From NCBI RefSeq assembly GCF_017589465.1, contig NZ_JAELYA010000005.1, positions 186,001 to 250,000 on the forward strand: a DNA stretch of 64,000 nt, read 5' to 3'. The notes under the pieces were generated by a model. The model saw only the letters and a program-made list of their open reading frames with translations, searched no databases and had not been told where the DNA came from. The first letter of the stretch is position 1; each line of letters begins with the position of its first letter. Made by a program: the position numbers and the translations under genes. The stretch is from Pseudomonas schmalbachii (GTDB lineage: Bacteria > Pseudomonadota > Gammaproteobacteria > Pseudomonadales > Pseudomonadaceae). Below, one piece after another: positions 27,158-34,769 of the stretch.

Positions 27158-28432
27158 CTAGCCCTCGCTGGCCGGCACCTGGCGGGCGCGGATGGCATTC
27201 ACCAGGCGCTTGGCCAGCGCCGGATAATCCTCGTCGAAGTGGTGCCCGCCGGGCAGTTGCAGGTTCTCGCCGACGGACTGCGGCTGGGTGCAGCCGCTCT
27301 CGTCCTTTTCCTCGATGCCGTACACACAGAGCACCTTCGGACCCGGCAGATGGGCCATCTCCGGACCGGTGGCGGCTTCGCTGCCAGCCTTGCCGAGCCA
27401 GCCTTCCACTTCGATCTCGAAGCTGCCGCTGCGGGCAAAGGCGATCAGCAGCAGGGCGTCGACCTCCTTCTGCTCTGCGCTCGGCAGGCGGTTGTAGATC
27501 GCTGGCAGCACGTCGGCGCCGAACGAATAGCCGGCCAGCACGAAGCGCTTGGCGCCCCATTTTTCGCGGTAGTGGCGCATCAGCATGGCGAGGTCGGCGG
27601 CGCTCTGATCGGGCGTCTTGTGTTCCCAGTAGTAGCGCAGCGTATCGACGCCCACCACCGGATAGCCGAGCTTGGCCATCTGCTCCGCCACCGCGCGGTC
27701 CAGGTCGCGCCAGCCGCCGTCGCCGGAGTAGAACAGGGTGACGGTTTCCGACGGCTTGGCGGCGGGCACCTCGACCACCGGGAAGTCGTCGCCGCTGCCC
27801 TGCAGCAGGTGGCGCAACTGGTTGTCCAGCACCTTCGGCAGCGGTGTGTCGTAGTCGGCGATCACCGTCTCGGCGTTCTTCAGGCCACGGGCGAAGCGCG
27901 CGCTGGCGTCGTCCGGGTTGTCGTTCCAGGCGGCGATCCACTGGCCGTGGGCGGCGTTCTGCGGCAGCGACGTGGCGGCGCAGTCCGGCTTGTCGAGGGC
28001 GAAGCCGACCGACAGCGCGGCGGCCTTGTCGTCGCTCTGTCCGGCCAGCCAGCGCCAGGCATAGGCGGCGCCGGCGTCGATGCCGGCGACCAGGGTGGCG
28101 GGGCCGTCGAGCAGCTCCAGCCCGGCCTGGGTGCGCTGCTGCTGCACCGCGCAGTCCTTGTTCGGGAACACCAGTTGCACCACCCGGGCACCGCTGTCGT
28201 GGGCGAGGGCGAGCAGTTGCGCGTCGTCCAGCTTCTGTTCCTGCGGCACCGCCAGCAGTACCCGCGCGTTCGGCTGCTTGCCGGGGATGGCGACGGTCGC
28301 CGGGCTGCCGTCGGGCAGCGTGCGCTGTTCCAGCCGGGCCTGCGAAGCGGGGCGGCTCCACAGCAGCAGGCCGATGGCGACGACGATTGCGATCAGTACG
28401 ATGAGAAAATGACGCCAGCGACGTTTCAGCAT
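27158..28432 (-). CDS. AcvB/VirJ-type aminoacyl-phosphatidylglycerol hydrolase
   Basis: A 424-residue periplasmic alpha/beta hydrolase with an N-terminal membrane anchor (about residues 9-26). The C-terminal VirJ domain shows the oxyanion region YSGDGGWRDLD and the nucleophile elbow GYSFGADVLP; the likely catalytic His is in GGHHFDEDY. In P. aeruginosa the homologue encoded beside mprF (PA0919) removes alanine from alanyl-phosphatidylglycerol, and in Agrobacterium AcvB hydrolyses lysyl-PG. Its start lies 1 bp beyond the mprF stop, so synthase and hydrolase are co-expressed. Annotation as a virulence factor is historical. Confidence 0.88.
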   Translation of the reverse strand: MLKRRWRHFLIVLIAIVVAIGLLLWSRPASQARLEQRTLPDGSPATVAIPGKQPNARVLLAVPQEQKLDDAQLLALAHDSGARVVQLVFPNKDCAVQQQRTQAGLELLDGPATLVAGIDAGAAYAWRWLAGQSDDKAAALSVGFALDKPDCAATSLPQNAAHGQWIAAWNDNPDDASARFARGLKNAETVIADYDTPLPKVLDNQLRHLLQGSGDDFPVVEVPAAKPSETVTLFYSGDGGWRDLDRAVAEQMAKLGYPVVGVDTLRYYWEHKTPDQSAADLAMLMRHYREKWGAKRFVLAGYSFGADVLPAIYNRLPSAEQKEVDALLLIAFARSGSFEIEVEGWLGKAGSEAATGPEMAHLPGPKVLCVYGIEEKDESGCTQPQSVGENLQLPGGHHFDEDYPALAKRLVNAIRARQVPASEG

Positions 28433-28433
28433 T

Positions 28434-31067
28434 TCAGCGTTTCACCAGTCCAGTCAGGCCGCCGGCGATCAGGGCGGCGGTATCGGCCAGGGCCACCAGC
28501 GGATCGAGTCCGGCGGGCACGGCCATGTAGCGGGGTTCCCAGTCGGGCTGGAACTTGTCCTTGAAGCGGCGCAACCCCTGGAAATTGTAGAACTGCTCGC
28601 CGCGGTGGAAGACCAGCGCGCCGAGGCGCTGGGTCAGCGGCGCACCGCGTCGCGGCTGCAGGCCGGCGAGCGGCACCATGCCGAGGCTGAAGCGCGCGTG
28701 GCCCTGCGCCTTGTAATGCAGGATCAGGCCGAGCATGAGGAACTCCATGGTCATCTTCGGCGCCTCCGGATGCGCGCGCATCAGGTCGAGGCTGGCCAGT
28801 TCGCTGCCCTGCGTCTCCAGCAGGTTGACGAAGGCGACCGCGCGGCCCTGGTGACGGACGATGGCGATGCGGAAATGGCGCAGGTATTCCGGGGTGAAGC
28901 GGCCGAGGGAGAAGCCCTTCTCGCGCACGTTCTTGCCGCCCAGCCAGGCGTCGGAGATCGCCTTCAGCTCTTCCAGCGGCGCCTGCCCCGGTTCATGGAA
29001 CTCGATGGCCAGGCCGTCGCGCTGGCTGCGGTTCCAGGTGTAGCGCAGGTCCTTCATGTCCTTGCCCTTGCTCTCCAGGTCGAAGCGGCGCAGGTCGACC
29101 CGCGCCTCCTCGCCGAGCTTGAGGGCGGTCAGGCCGATGTCCATGTAGAACGGCAGGTTCTCCGCGCGTACCTGGTAGAACACCGGGCGCGCGTGGTGCT
29201 GGTCGCAGAGGTCGCGGAACTGCCAGATCAGCTCGGCGCGGGCCTGCGCCGGGCCGATCGGGTCGAACAGCGCCACCAGGCTGCGGCCGCGGCGGGCGTA
29301 CATGAGGAAGGCGTCGTCGCCGGGATGGAACAGCAGCGCCTTGTCGCCGGACAGCGCCAACCCGCCGTCCGGCTGGTCGGACTGGCTGAGGATGCGCGCG
29401 GCGCGCTGCAGTTCGGCTTCGTCCGGCTCGTGGATGGTCGGCGGCTCGGCGCGCAGCAGCCAGGTCAGTGCCACGGCGGCGAGCAGCAGGCAACTGCCGA
29501 GGGTGGCGCGCAGGCCGCGCGGGGCGTCGGCGTCGAGGGCGAACTGCCACCAGAGTTCGTGGCTGTAAGGCACGTCCTGATAGGCGAACAGCAGCAGCCA
29601 GACGGACGCGCCGATCACGCAGACGGCGGCGGCCAGGTAGAGCGGCGAGAAGGGCAGTTCCAGCAGCCGGCTGCGGCGGTAGAAGGCGTTGCGGAACACC
29701 ACCAGCAGGAGCGCGGTGATCGACAGGATCGACGCTTCTTCCCAGTCGAAGCCCTTGAGCAGCGACAGCGCCGCGCCGCTGAGCAGCAGCGCCAGGGTCA
29801 GCGCCCAGGCCGCCGACAGGCGCCGGCGCAGGCCGTGGGCGAGCAGCAGGCAGAGCACGCCGATCAGGCTGGCGGCGAAGTGCGAGGCGTCGATCAGCCG
29901 GTGCGGCACCAGGAAACCGAGTTCTTCCAGGCGGGTATCCACGGTCGGCGTGGCGCCGGAGAACAGCAGGACGATGCCGGAGATGAACACGAACAGCGCC
30001 AGTACTGGCGCTGCCAGGCCGGAGGCGACCCGCAGCGCCTGGCTGGTCGCCAGCGCGCGGCGGGCCTCCAGTACGAGCAGCAACAGGCAGGCGACGATCA
30101 GTGGCAGCACCACGTAGATCAGCCGGTAGAGCAGCAGTGCGGCGGCCAGCGGCGCGGCGCCCAACTGGTTGGCGAAGGCGGCCAGCAGCACCGCCTCGAA
30201 CACCCCGACGCCGCCGGGTACGTGGCTCAGCACGCCAGCGGCGAGGGCGATCAGGTAGACCAGCAGGAAGGCTCCGAAGGGCGGCGCCTCGGGCAGCAGG
30301 AGATAAAGCACGGTCGCGGCCGCTGCCACGTCCAGCGCGGTGATCAGCAGTTGCAGCAGCGACAGGCGCAGCCCGGGCAGCCGAATGGTGCGGCGGGCGA
30401 CGCGCACCAGATGGCTGTCCGGCGAGGGCTGCTCCGGCAGCCGGCGACGCTCGATGCCGATCACCAGCAGGCCGCAGAACAGCAGCACGCCGACTGCCAG
30501 CACGGCCACCAGCCACTGCGGCAGGTGCAGCGCCTGGGCGGCGGAGCCGAGGTCGCTGAGCGCGGCCAGCGCGGCCAGCGGCGGCAGTGCACAGCCCAGC
30601 GAGAGGCTGGCGAACAGGGTCATCCGCGCCACTTCGCCGGCGCTCACACCGTTGCGTGCATACAGGCGATAACGCACCGAGCCGCCGGAGAGGATCGACA
30701 GGCCCACCGCATTGCCGATGGCGAAGGCGGTGAAGCCGCCGGTCAGCAGCAGCGGCGTCGGCAGTTTCACCCCGGCGAAGCGGCTGGCGGACCATTCATA
30801 GCCGAGCAGGATGATGAAGCCGATCACCGCCGCCCCCAGCGCGCCGAGGAGCGCCGAGGTCGGCACGGCGAGCACGGCGTCGTGCAGGGAATCCGGATCG
30901 ATCTCGCGCAGCAGGTGATAGCAGGCGACCAGCGCCAGGGCGAAGAGCAGGAGGGTGAAGGCCAGGGTGATGGGCTGGCGGTACGCGCTGAACTTCTCCA
31001 GCAGGCGCTGCATGGAGGAGTGCGGGGCAGTGGCTGGAGCTTCTGGAGCGGAAGAGTTGGCGCGCAT
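28434..31067 (-). CDS. mprF: Phosphatidylglycerol aminoacyltransferase/flippase MprF
   Basis: An 877-residue membrane protein. Residues about 1-540 are hydrophobic with about 14 helices (flippase half), and the C-terminal ~330 residues are the cytosolic GNAT-like synthase domain (LRYTWNRSQRDGLAIEFHEPG, then RFSLGMVPLAGL). It transfers an amino acid from aminoacyl-tRNA to phosphatidylglycerol and exposes the product on the outer leaflet, lowering surface negative charge. The P. aeruginosa enzyme makes alanyl-PG; the specificity here is inferred. I start at 31067, where GAGGTG precedes the ATG; upstream in-frame ATGs lack this. It is co-transcribed with the hydrolase gene. Confidence 0.93.
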   Translation of the reverse strand: MRANSSAPEAPATAPHSSMQRLLEKFSAYRQPITLAFTLLLFALALVACYHLLREIDPDSLHDAVLAVPTSALLGALGAAVIGFIILLGYEWSASRFAGVKLPTPLLLTGGFTAFAIGNAVGLSILSGGSVRYRLYARNGVSAGEVARMTLFASLSLGCALPPLAALAALSDLGSAAQALHLPQWLVAVLAVGVLLFCGLLVIGIERRRLPEQPSPDSHLVRVARRTIRLPGLRLSLLQLLITALDVAAAATVLYLLLPEAPPFGAFLLVYLIALAAGVLSHVPGGVGVFEAVLLAAFANQLGAAPLAAALLLYRLIYVVLPLIVACLLLLVLEARRALATSQALRVASGLAAPVLALFVFISGIVLLFSGATPTVDTRLEELGFLVPHRLIDASHFAASLIGVLCLLLAHGLRRRLSAAWALTLALLLSGAALSLLKGFDWEEASILSITALLLVVFRNAFYRRSRLLELPFSPLYLAAAVCVIGASVWLLLFAYQDVPYSHELWWQFALDADAPRGLRATLGSCLLLAAVALTWLLRAEPPTIHEPDEAELQRAARILSQSDQPDGGLALSGDKALLFHPGDDAFLMYARRGRSLVALFDPIGPAQARAELIWQFRDLCDQHHARPVFYQVRAENLPFYMDIGLTALKLGEEARVDLRRFDLESKGKDMKDLRYTWNRSQRDGLAIEFHEPGQAPLEELKAISDAWLGGKNVREKGFSLGRFTPEYLRHFRIAIVRHQGRAVAFVNLLETQGSELASLDLMRAHPEAPKMTMEFLMLGLILHYKAQGHARFSLGMVPLAGLQPRRGAPLTQRLGALVFHRGEQFYNFQGLRRFKDKFQPDWEPRYMAVPAGLDPLVALADTAALIAGGLTGLVKR

Positions 31068-31192
31068 TTGGCACCTCATGGAATGTGCGCGACAGATTAG
31101 GGGCGCTGCTGCGAATTCCAAGCCCCCCGCAGCAGTATTTTTAGCTGGGAAAGTCGTTGTCGGCGCTTCGTGGCTTTTTTCGCCACAACGAA

Positions 31193-31218
31193 AAAAGCCA
31201 CTCGATTGAGTGGCTTTT
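31193..31218 (-). terminator. Terminator after the first tRNA-fMet gene
   Basis: 11-bp stem AAAAGCCACTC / GAGTGGCTTTT with a GATT loop, 7 bp beyond the tRNA 3' end; the T tract is on the minus strand. Confidence 0.88.
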
Positions 31219-31224
31219 CCGAAT

Positions 31225-31301
<77 letters not shown>

Positions 31302-31380
31302 ACGCCAATTCTACGCGGATGAAGGTCGTTGTCAATCGATTTCTTCTTTTTAATCAAGAATTTAAATCGAGCCCAAACGA

Positions 31381-31408
31381 AAAAGGCCACTCCGAAGAGT
31401 GGCCTTTT
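31381..31408 (-). terminator. Terminator after the second tRNA-fMet gene
   Basis: 12-bp stem AAAAGGCCACTC / GAGTGGCCTTTT with a CGAA loop, 8 bp from the tRNA 3' end. Its sequence is close to the terminator at 31193, so tRNA and terminator were duplicated together. Confidence 0.88.
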
Positions 31409-31416
31409 CATGAAAC

Positions 31417-31493
<77 letters not shown>

Positions 31494-31700
31494 CCGGCCA
31501 TTCTACTCAGGAGCGACCCCCTGTCAATCGAAAGTTTGGAAAAAGTGTTTTTTCTTCAGATATTTAGCTGTGCAGAAGGCGATTGCGACGGATTCGCTTT
31601 CGCTGGCAACTCACCCGGCCGCAGCGGCCGGCGCGCTCTGGAGTATGATGCAACGCTCCATGCGCCTTCCCACCCCGGCGCGCCCTGACCGCCTGCCGCC

Positions 31701-31730
31701 ATGTCCCAGCGAAAGATCATCCACATTGAC
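31701..31730 (+). pseudogene. dinB: Severed 5' end of dinB (first ten codons)
   Basis: The ATG at 31701 starts MSQRKIIHID, the usual Pseudomonas DinB N-terminus, then the frame diverges (RDRRSL) and stops at TGA at 31748. Joining this stub through its 16-bp core (31711-31726) to the sequence after 34795 restores an in-frame MSQRKIIHIDCDCF. It is therefore the original dinB start, cut off by the element. The 31494-31891 stretch otherwise contains only the old dinB upstream region and a GC-rich hairpin near 31770-31797. Confidence 0.88.
31711..31726 (+). repeat. Left attachment core (attL)
   Basis: GAAAGATCATCCACAT, identical to 34780-34795. Here it belongs to the severed dinB stub. Confidence 0.8.
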
Positions 31731-31840
31731 CGTGATCGTCGTTCTTTGAGGGTTTTTCGCGTTCGCCTCGTCCGCGCGGGCCGCGCTGCGCGCGGCTTTA
31801 GCGTTCGCTGACGTTCGCTGGCGTGCTGTTCCAGCCCTGT

Positions 31841-31853
31841 AAAAAGCGGGTAT
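31841..31853 (+). repeat. Putative integrase arm-type repeat, left
   Basis: AAAAAGCGGGTAT, identical to 34701-34713 at the other end. An inverted ATACCCGC (31882-31889) precedes the integrase start. This placement suits arm-binding sites for the integrase N-terminal domain. Confidence 0.55.
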
Positions 31854-31891
31854 TTAAGCGGGGAATATTTCCCTGATAGGTGATACCCGCT

Positions 31892-32140
31892 ATGTCCCTA
31901 ACCGATATCCAGATCCGACAGGCGAAGCCGGGCGATAAGCCCCGCAAGCTCAGTGATGCGCGAGGACTATTCATAGAAATCCGTCCGACTGGAGCGAAAT
32001 ACTGGCGGTACCGGTACAAAATCGACGGAAAGGAGAATGTGTTTGCCTTGGGCGAGTATCCCGAGATGGGGCTTGCTGAGGCAAGGGCCGAGCGTGACAA
32101 GGCCCGAGCGCTGGTCAAGCAAGGCAGGCACCCGGCGCAC
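31892..32140 (+). pseudogene. Truncated tyrosine-recombinase integrase (arm-binding domain only)
   Basis: About 83 residues of the DUF4102-type N-terminal domain of phage/island integrases are readable (MSLTDIQIRQAKPGDKPRKL, then GLFIEIRPTGAKYWRYRY and FALGEYPEMGLAEARAERD). Similarity stops after KQGRHPAH, where the frame runs into the start of a Dam methylase fragment in another frame. The core-binding and catalytic R..HxxR..Y domains are absent, so it cannot recombine. It lies 165 bp inside the left att core and reads inward, the normal place for the integrase that inserted this element. The junction is placed to within about 20 bp. Confidence 0.85.
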
Positions 32141-32149
32141 GTACGCCGC

Positions 32150-32582
32150 ACCGACCTTCGGCACCGCTACTACGGGCCCGGCCATCAACCTGCTGCGTAT
32201 CGAGGAGAACCTGTCTGCCGCCTGGCAGCGGCTTGCTGGGACCTACGTGGAAAACCTGCCCTGGCTGGATTGCACAGAGCGTTATGACCGGCCGCATACT
32301 TTCTTCTACATGGACCCGCCGTACTGGCAGACCGAAGGGTACGGGGTCGCTTTCGCATTCGAGCAGTACGAGCAGATGGACGACTTCATGCGGCGTTACA
32401 AGGGTAGGGTGATGGTCAGCATCAACGACCATCCCGATATCCGCCGCGTGTTCGACGGCTTTCACATCGAATGCCTGGATATTCGCTATAGCAACACCAA
32501 CCAGCGCCAGGGTAAGGCGGAGGTCACTGGCGAGCTGGTGATCATGAACTGGGAAGCGGGGGCGTTTGGCGGGTTGTTTTGA
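32150..32582 (+). pseudogene. Truncated phage-type DNA adenine methylase
   Basis: About 140 residues of the C-terminal half of a D12-class N6-adenine methyltransferase, readable from TFGTATTGPAINLLRIEENL to the natural end NWEAGAFGGLF. The catalytic DPPY motif is intact (FFYMDPPYWQTEGYG), and the typical VMVSINDHPDIRRVF and NTNQRQGKAEV stretches follow. The N-terminal S-adenosylmethionine motif I (F-x-G-x-G) is missing, removed by the deletion that fused it to the integrase fragment. Non-functional as a methylase; probably from a prophage. Confidence 0.85.
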
Positions 32583-32597
32583 CTTTCGGTGGGGGAT

Positions 32598-32633
32598 GAT
32601 CAGTAGGCAGCTGGGAACAGTTGCCTACTGATC
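32598..32633. terminator. Hairpin between the Dam fragment and the minus-strand pair
   Basis: 12-bp perfect stem GATCAGTAGGCA / TGCCTACTGATC with a 12-base loop, located between convergent units. There is no strong T tract, so it may be a weak terminator or a recombination scar. Confidence 0.5.
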
Positions 32634-32640
32634 TTCAAAG

Positions 32641-32760
32641 TTACTGCCGGCTTGGCGGGTCGTAGCTTTTTTTCACCCACTCAACATGTGCCGGTTCCGG
32701 TGGAGGCGGTGGTGGCGGTGGAGGCTCGTTGTTCTGAGGTGAGCTCTTCGGATCAGTCAT
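32641..32760 (-). CDS. Small proline-rich protein
   Basis: 39 residues, MTDPKSSPQNNE then nine consecutive prolines, then EPAHVEWVKKSYDPPSRQ. No known family. The ATG overlaps the stop of the membrane-protein gene by 4 bp (ATGA), the same coupling as in toxin/effector pairs, so it is likely translated. The polyproline run would need EF-P for efficient synthesis. Whether it is a partner, an inhibitor or a decayed tail of the membrane protein is unknown. Confidence 0.55.
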   Translation of the reverse strand: MTDPKSSPQNNEPPPPPPPPPEPAHVEWVKKSYDPPSRQ

Positions 32761-33251
32761 TGTGTAAGCTCCATTGCAATGTGCAGCACCGCGGTTATAG
32801 CAAGCATGCAGGCGCTTATCACTATTTCTGTGTAGGCGTGTTGCAAGGCGACTGACTTCTGGTCGATGGCTTCGGATAGTGCCGATAGGGTCGCGCGATA
32901 GCACTTGAAAATGTACTGGTTCTGGTGATCCTCACCGACGACCTTCAGCCAATCGGCAGTCGCAGGACTCTTGGGCATCGTGGGTATGTCACCCACCTTC
33001 AGCGACAGCAGTGCATGCCCCCAAGCACAACAGATCGTGAATGAACCGAGGAGGAAAGTGATCAATGCCAGCCAAAGGGCAGGGTGGTTGGGGTGGAAGA
33101 TCGCTCCGGAATTCATGCCCGCTACGGCAGTGAGCGCGGCTATGACCGCCGTGATGAATGTCAGGAGCTTCGCGCTCTTGTTTTCGAGATGATCGAAGCG
33201 GGTCTTTTCTTCGTTGTACCGCTCTTTGAGGTATTCGTTCGTTGCCTTCAT
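32757..33251 (-). CDS. Three-helix membrane protein with N-terminal coiled coil (possible effector)
   Basis: 164 residues. Residues 1-28 form a charged helix (YLKERYNEEKTRFDHLENKS). Hydrophobic helices lie at about 29-48, 57-78 and 142-160, with a soluble loop of about 60 residues between the last two. The layout resembles small pore-forming or SLATT-like effectors of bacterial conflict systems, but I cannot assign a family. The frame stays open upstream of the ATG at 33251 with sensible sequence (LIKWATLAARVIE) back to the stop of the SRAP fragment, so the true gene may be 5'-truncated or use a rare start. It overlaps the proline-rich gene by 4 bp. Confidence 0.65.
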   Translation of the reverse strand: MKATNEYLKERYNEEKTRFDHLENKSAKLLTFITAVIAALTAVAGMNSGAIFHPNHPALWLALITFLLGSFTICCAWGHALLSLKVGDIPTMPKSPATADWLKVVGEDHQNQYIFKCYRATLSALSEAIDQKSVALQHAYTEIVISACMLAITAVLHIAMELTQ

Positions 33252-33311
33252 CTCGATGACCCGCGCAGCCAGGGTGGCCCATTTAATGAGGCTGGTAACG
33301 TCTCTGCAAGA

Positions 33312-33485
33312 TCATATCTGCTGTATTAGGTACGCCCCTTTGTGGGCCGAACTGTTGACCTCGACGCTGACCTGGAACCATTCGAAGGCTTCGGCTGGTT
33401 CGCTCTGCTGAAGCATCAGCTGTTCGGCACGCCCCTTCGGGGCGCTCGAGTCCAGCCATTCCGCGACAAGATCCGGCGGCGTCCT
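33312..33485 (-). pseudogene. C-terminal fragment of an SRAP/YedK (SOS-associated peptidase) gene
   Basis: The minus strand here reads LVAEWLDSSAPKGRAEQLML, then SEPAEAFEWFQVSVEVNSSA and a stop at 33314-33312. This resembles the last ~55 residues of SRAP/HMCES proteins, which end in F-E-W/Y-x-V-S-x-x-V-N-x-x-x-x-x-G-x-x-L-I. The catalytic N-terminal Cys2 half is absent and upstream codons contain stops, so it is a fossil. The 33252-33659 gap holds only this fragment and the UmuC fragment. Confidence 0.6.
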
Positions 33486-33550
33486 CGATGTCCGCGCCCG
33501 CGCGGCGGGATCGGCTGCTCAAGGCGTGCGACGTCAGCGACGAGCGGGGC

Positions 33551-33640
33551 GTCGACCGGCGAAGGACCGAGCACCTCAATACCCAAGACATCAAGACCGC
33601 CCGGGACCTCGCTCAGGCCGACGCCTGGACGCTCCGAAAG
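33551..33640 (+). pseudogene. Fragment of a umuC-like Y-family polymerase gene
   Basis: Thirty residues, VDRRRTEHLNTQDIKTARDL then AQADAWTLRK, match the helix-hairpin-helix region of UmuC (usual form G-V-G-R-R-x-x-x-x-L-x-x-x-x-I-x-T-A-x-D-L-A). Nothing UmuC-like continues on either side. Together with the SRAP fragment it suggests a deleted umuDC-yedK region, a common prophage cargo in pseudomonads. Confidence 0.55.
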
Positions 33641-33659
33641 GCAGCAGCCGAATATGGGC

Positions 33660-34514
33660 TTATCCTTGGTCTCTAAGTGTTCTAAGCCGGGCGCTCAACT
33701 CTGCCTCTAACTGCTGAGTGCCTTGCTCGTTATCGTGATAGCGAATATGTCGGAGGTGGGCAATGTCGAATGGGATATCAGCCGCGCTTTGGGTAATGAT
33801 CACGACTTCTTTCCCCAGGGTATGCGCTATGCCCATTTCATAGAACACGTTTGGGTTCTTTCCGGTGCAATCACATACAACGATTGCGGCTTGGTCGATG
33901 AGCGCTACCACGTCTTGGATAATTGCAGGGTGATCCCAGCGATTGTCTGCCCGGTCGCTGCGCATGCCATTGGCTGTCGCGGCGCGTTGTATCGCTCCCC
34001 AAACTGCATCGAATCCAGCAAAAGGCATCATCGCCGAAAGCAGGTCGGGATTTACGCTCTGGGGTGAATCAAGCTGAAACACGCTCGGCTGCCGGGATGG
34101 CCGGCGCCATTCAGTCATTAATGCTCGGAATAGGTCGGCGTCTTTGATGGCCCAATGACTATGTTCAAAAGGTCCGAAACCCCTTCTGGGAAGGTCAATG
34201 CCAAGCGCGGGAGCAAGCGCTAGCAGGTCTGCGTGTGGAATAGGCGGGACATCAGGGTCATAACGATATTCAATAATTGCGTTATGACCTTGAACACGGA
34301 CATTGGTTATCTCTCCAATGCGCGCGAACTGGCCTGCGCCATCGCGATAGGTTTCTTCGGCGAAAAGGGCAGGAAGTCTCTTGAGACGCTCAAAGTTCGG
34401 TCGCGTGCCGTCTTGAAATTCTTGCTCTTGCTCGGAGGTAATGTAGATGCGACCGAGGGGGACATTATCTCGCCGGCCGTTCCAGCCTCCGGCCATGACT
34501 AACAAGTTGAACAT
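33660..34514 (-). CDS. Nucleoside-deoxyribosyltransferase/TIR-like protein (candidate defence effector)
   Basis: 284 residues in two parts. Residues about 1-135 are an uncharacterised domain (VPLGRIYITSEQEQEF, then FARIGEITNVRVQG and IIEYRYDPDVPPIPHADLL). Residues about 165-284 resemble the nucleoside 2-deoxyribosyltransferase / TIR superfamily: FDAVWGAIQRAATANG, DVVALIDQAAIVVCDCTGKN, then PNVFYEMGIAHTLGKEVVII, where the Asp and the Glu of FYE correspond to substrate-binding and catalytic positions. Relatives of this fold cleave NAD or nucleotides in antiphage systems, so a defence role is plausible but inferred. The start at 34514 has GGAG 5 bases upstream. It is full-looking, unlike its neighbours in the element. 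Confidence 0.72.
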   Translation of the reverse strand: MFNLLVMAGGWNGRRDNVPLGRIYITSEQEQEFQDGTRPNFERLKRLPALFAEETYRDGAGQFARIGEITNVRVQGHNAIIEYRYDPDVPPIPHADLLALAPALGIDLPRRGFGPFEHSHWAIKDADLFRALMTEWRRPSRQPSVFQLDSPQSVNPDLLSAMMPFAGFDAVWGAIQRAATANGMRSDRADNRWDHPAIIQDVVALIDQAAIVVCDCTGKNPNVFYEMGIAHTLGKEVVIITQSAADIPFDIAHLRHIRYHDNEQGTQQLEAELSARLRTLRDQG

Positions 34515-34700
34515 CGGCTCCGATCCTGACCAGTGATGTTCGCGCTATTTAACTGGTACGCACTGATTGAGCGCAACTGGAGGGCGCGATTTCTGTTCGG
34601 ATTGCTGAGATACAATGGTATCTGCGCTTGGTAGGCGCTACCGTTGATCGGTTTTTTGTGGTGCGGGTGCGCTTGCTTGGGCGCCCTGGCCCAGTAAACG

Positions 34701-34713
34701 AAAAAGCGGGTAT
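34701..34713 (+). repeat. Putative integrase arm-type repeat, right
   Basis: AAAAAGCGGGTAT, identical to 31841-31853. It lies 66 bp inside the right att core, in a 255-bp gap with no gene (34515-34769). Confidence 0.55.
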
Positions 34714-34769
34714 GGTGTCGGGTAATAGTAGACGTTCTTTCTGTGTTTTTTGTTATTTTTCATATACTT

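Noticed and set aside
28605-31100. An 831-codon plus-strand frame opposite mprF
   Set aside because: Composition (Gln, Glu, Arg, Gly runs) is typical of the antisense frame of a GC-rich gene; mprF on the other strand is unmistakable.
31494-31700. LexA box for the ancestral dinB start
   Set aside because: I looked for CTG-N10-CAG in front of the severed start and found no convincing match; CTGTGCAG near 31570 does not fit the spacing.
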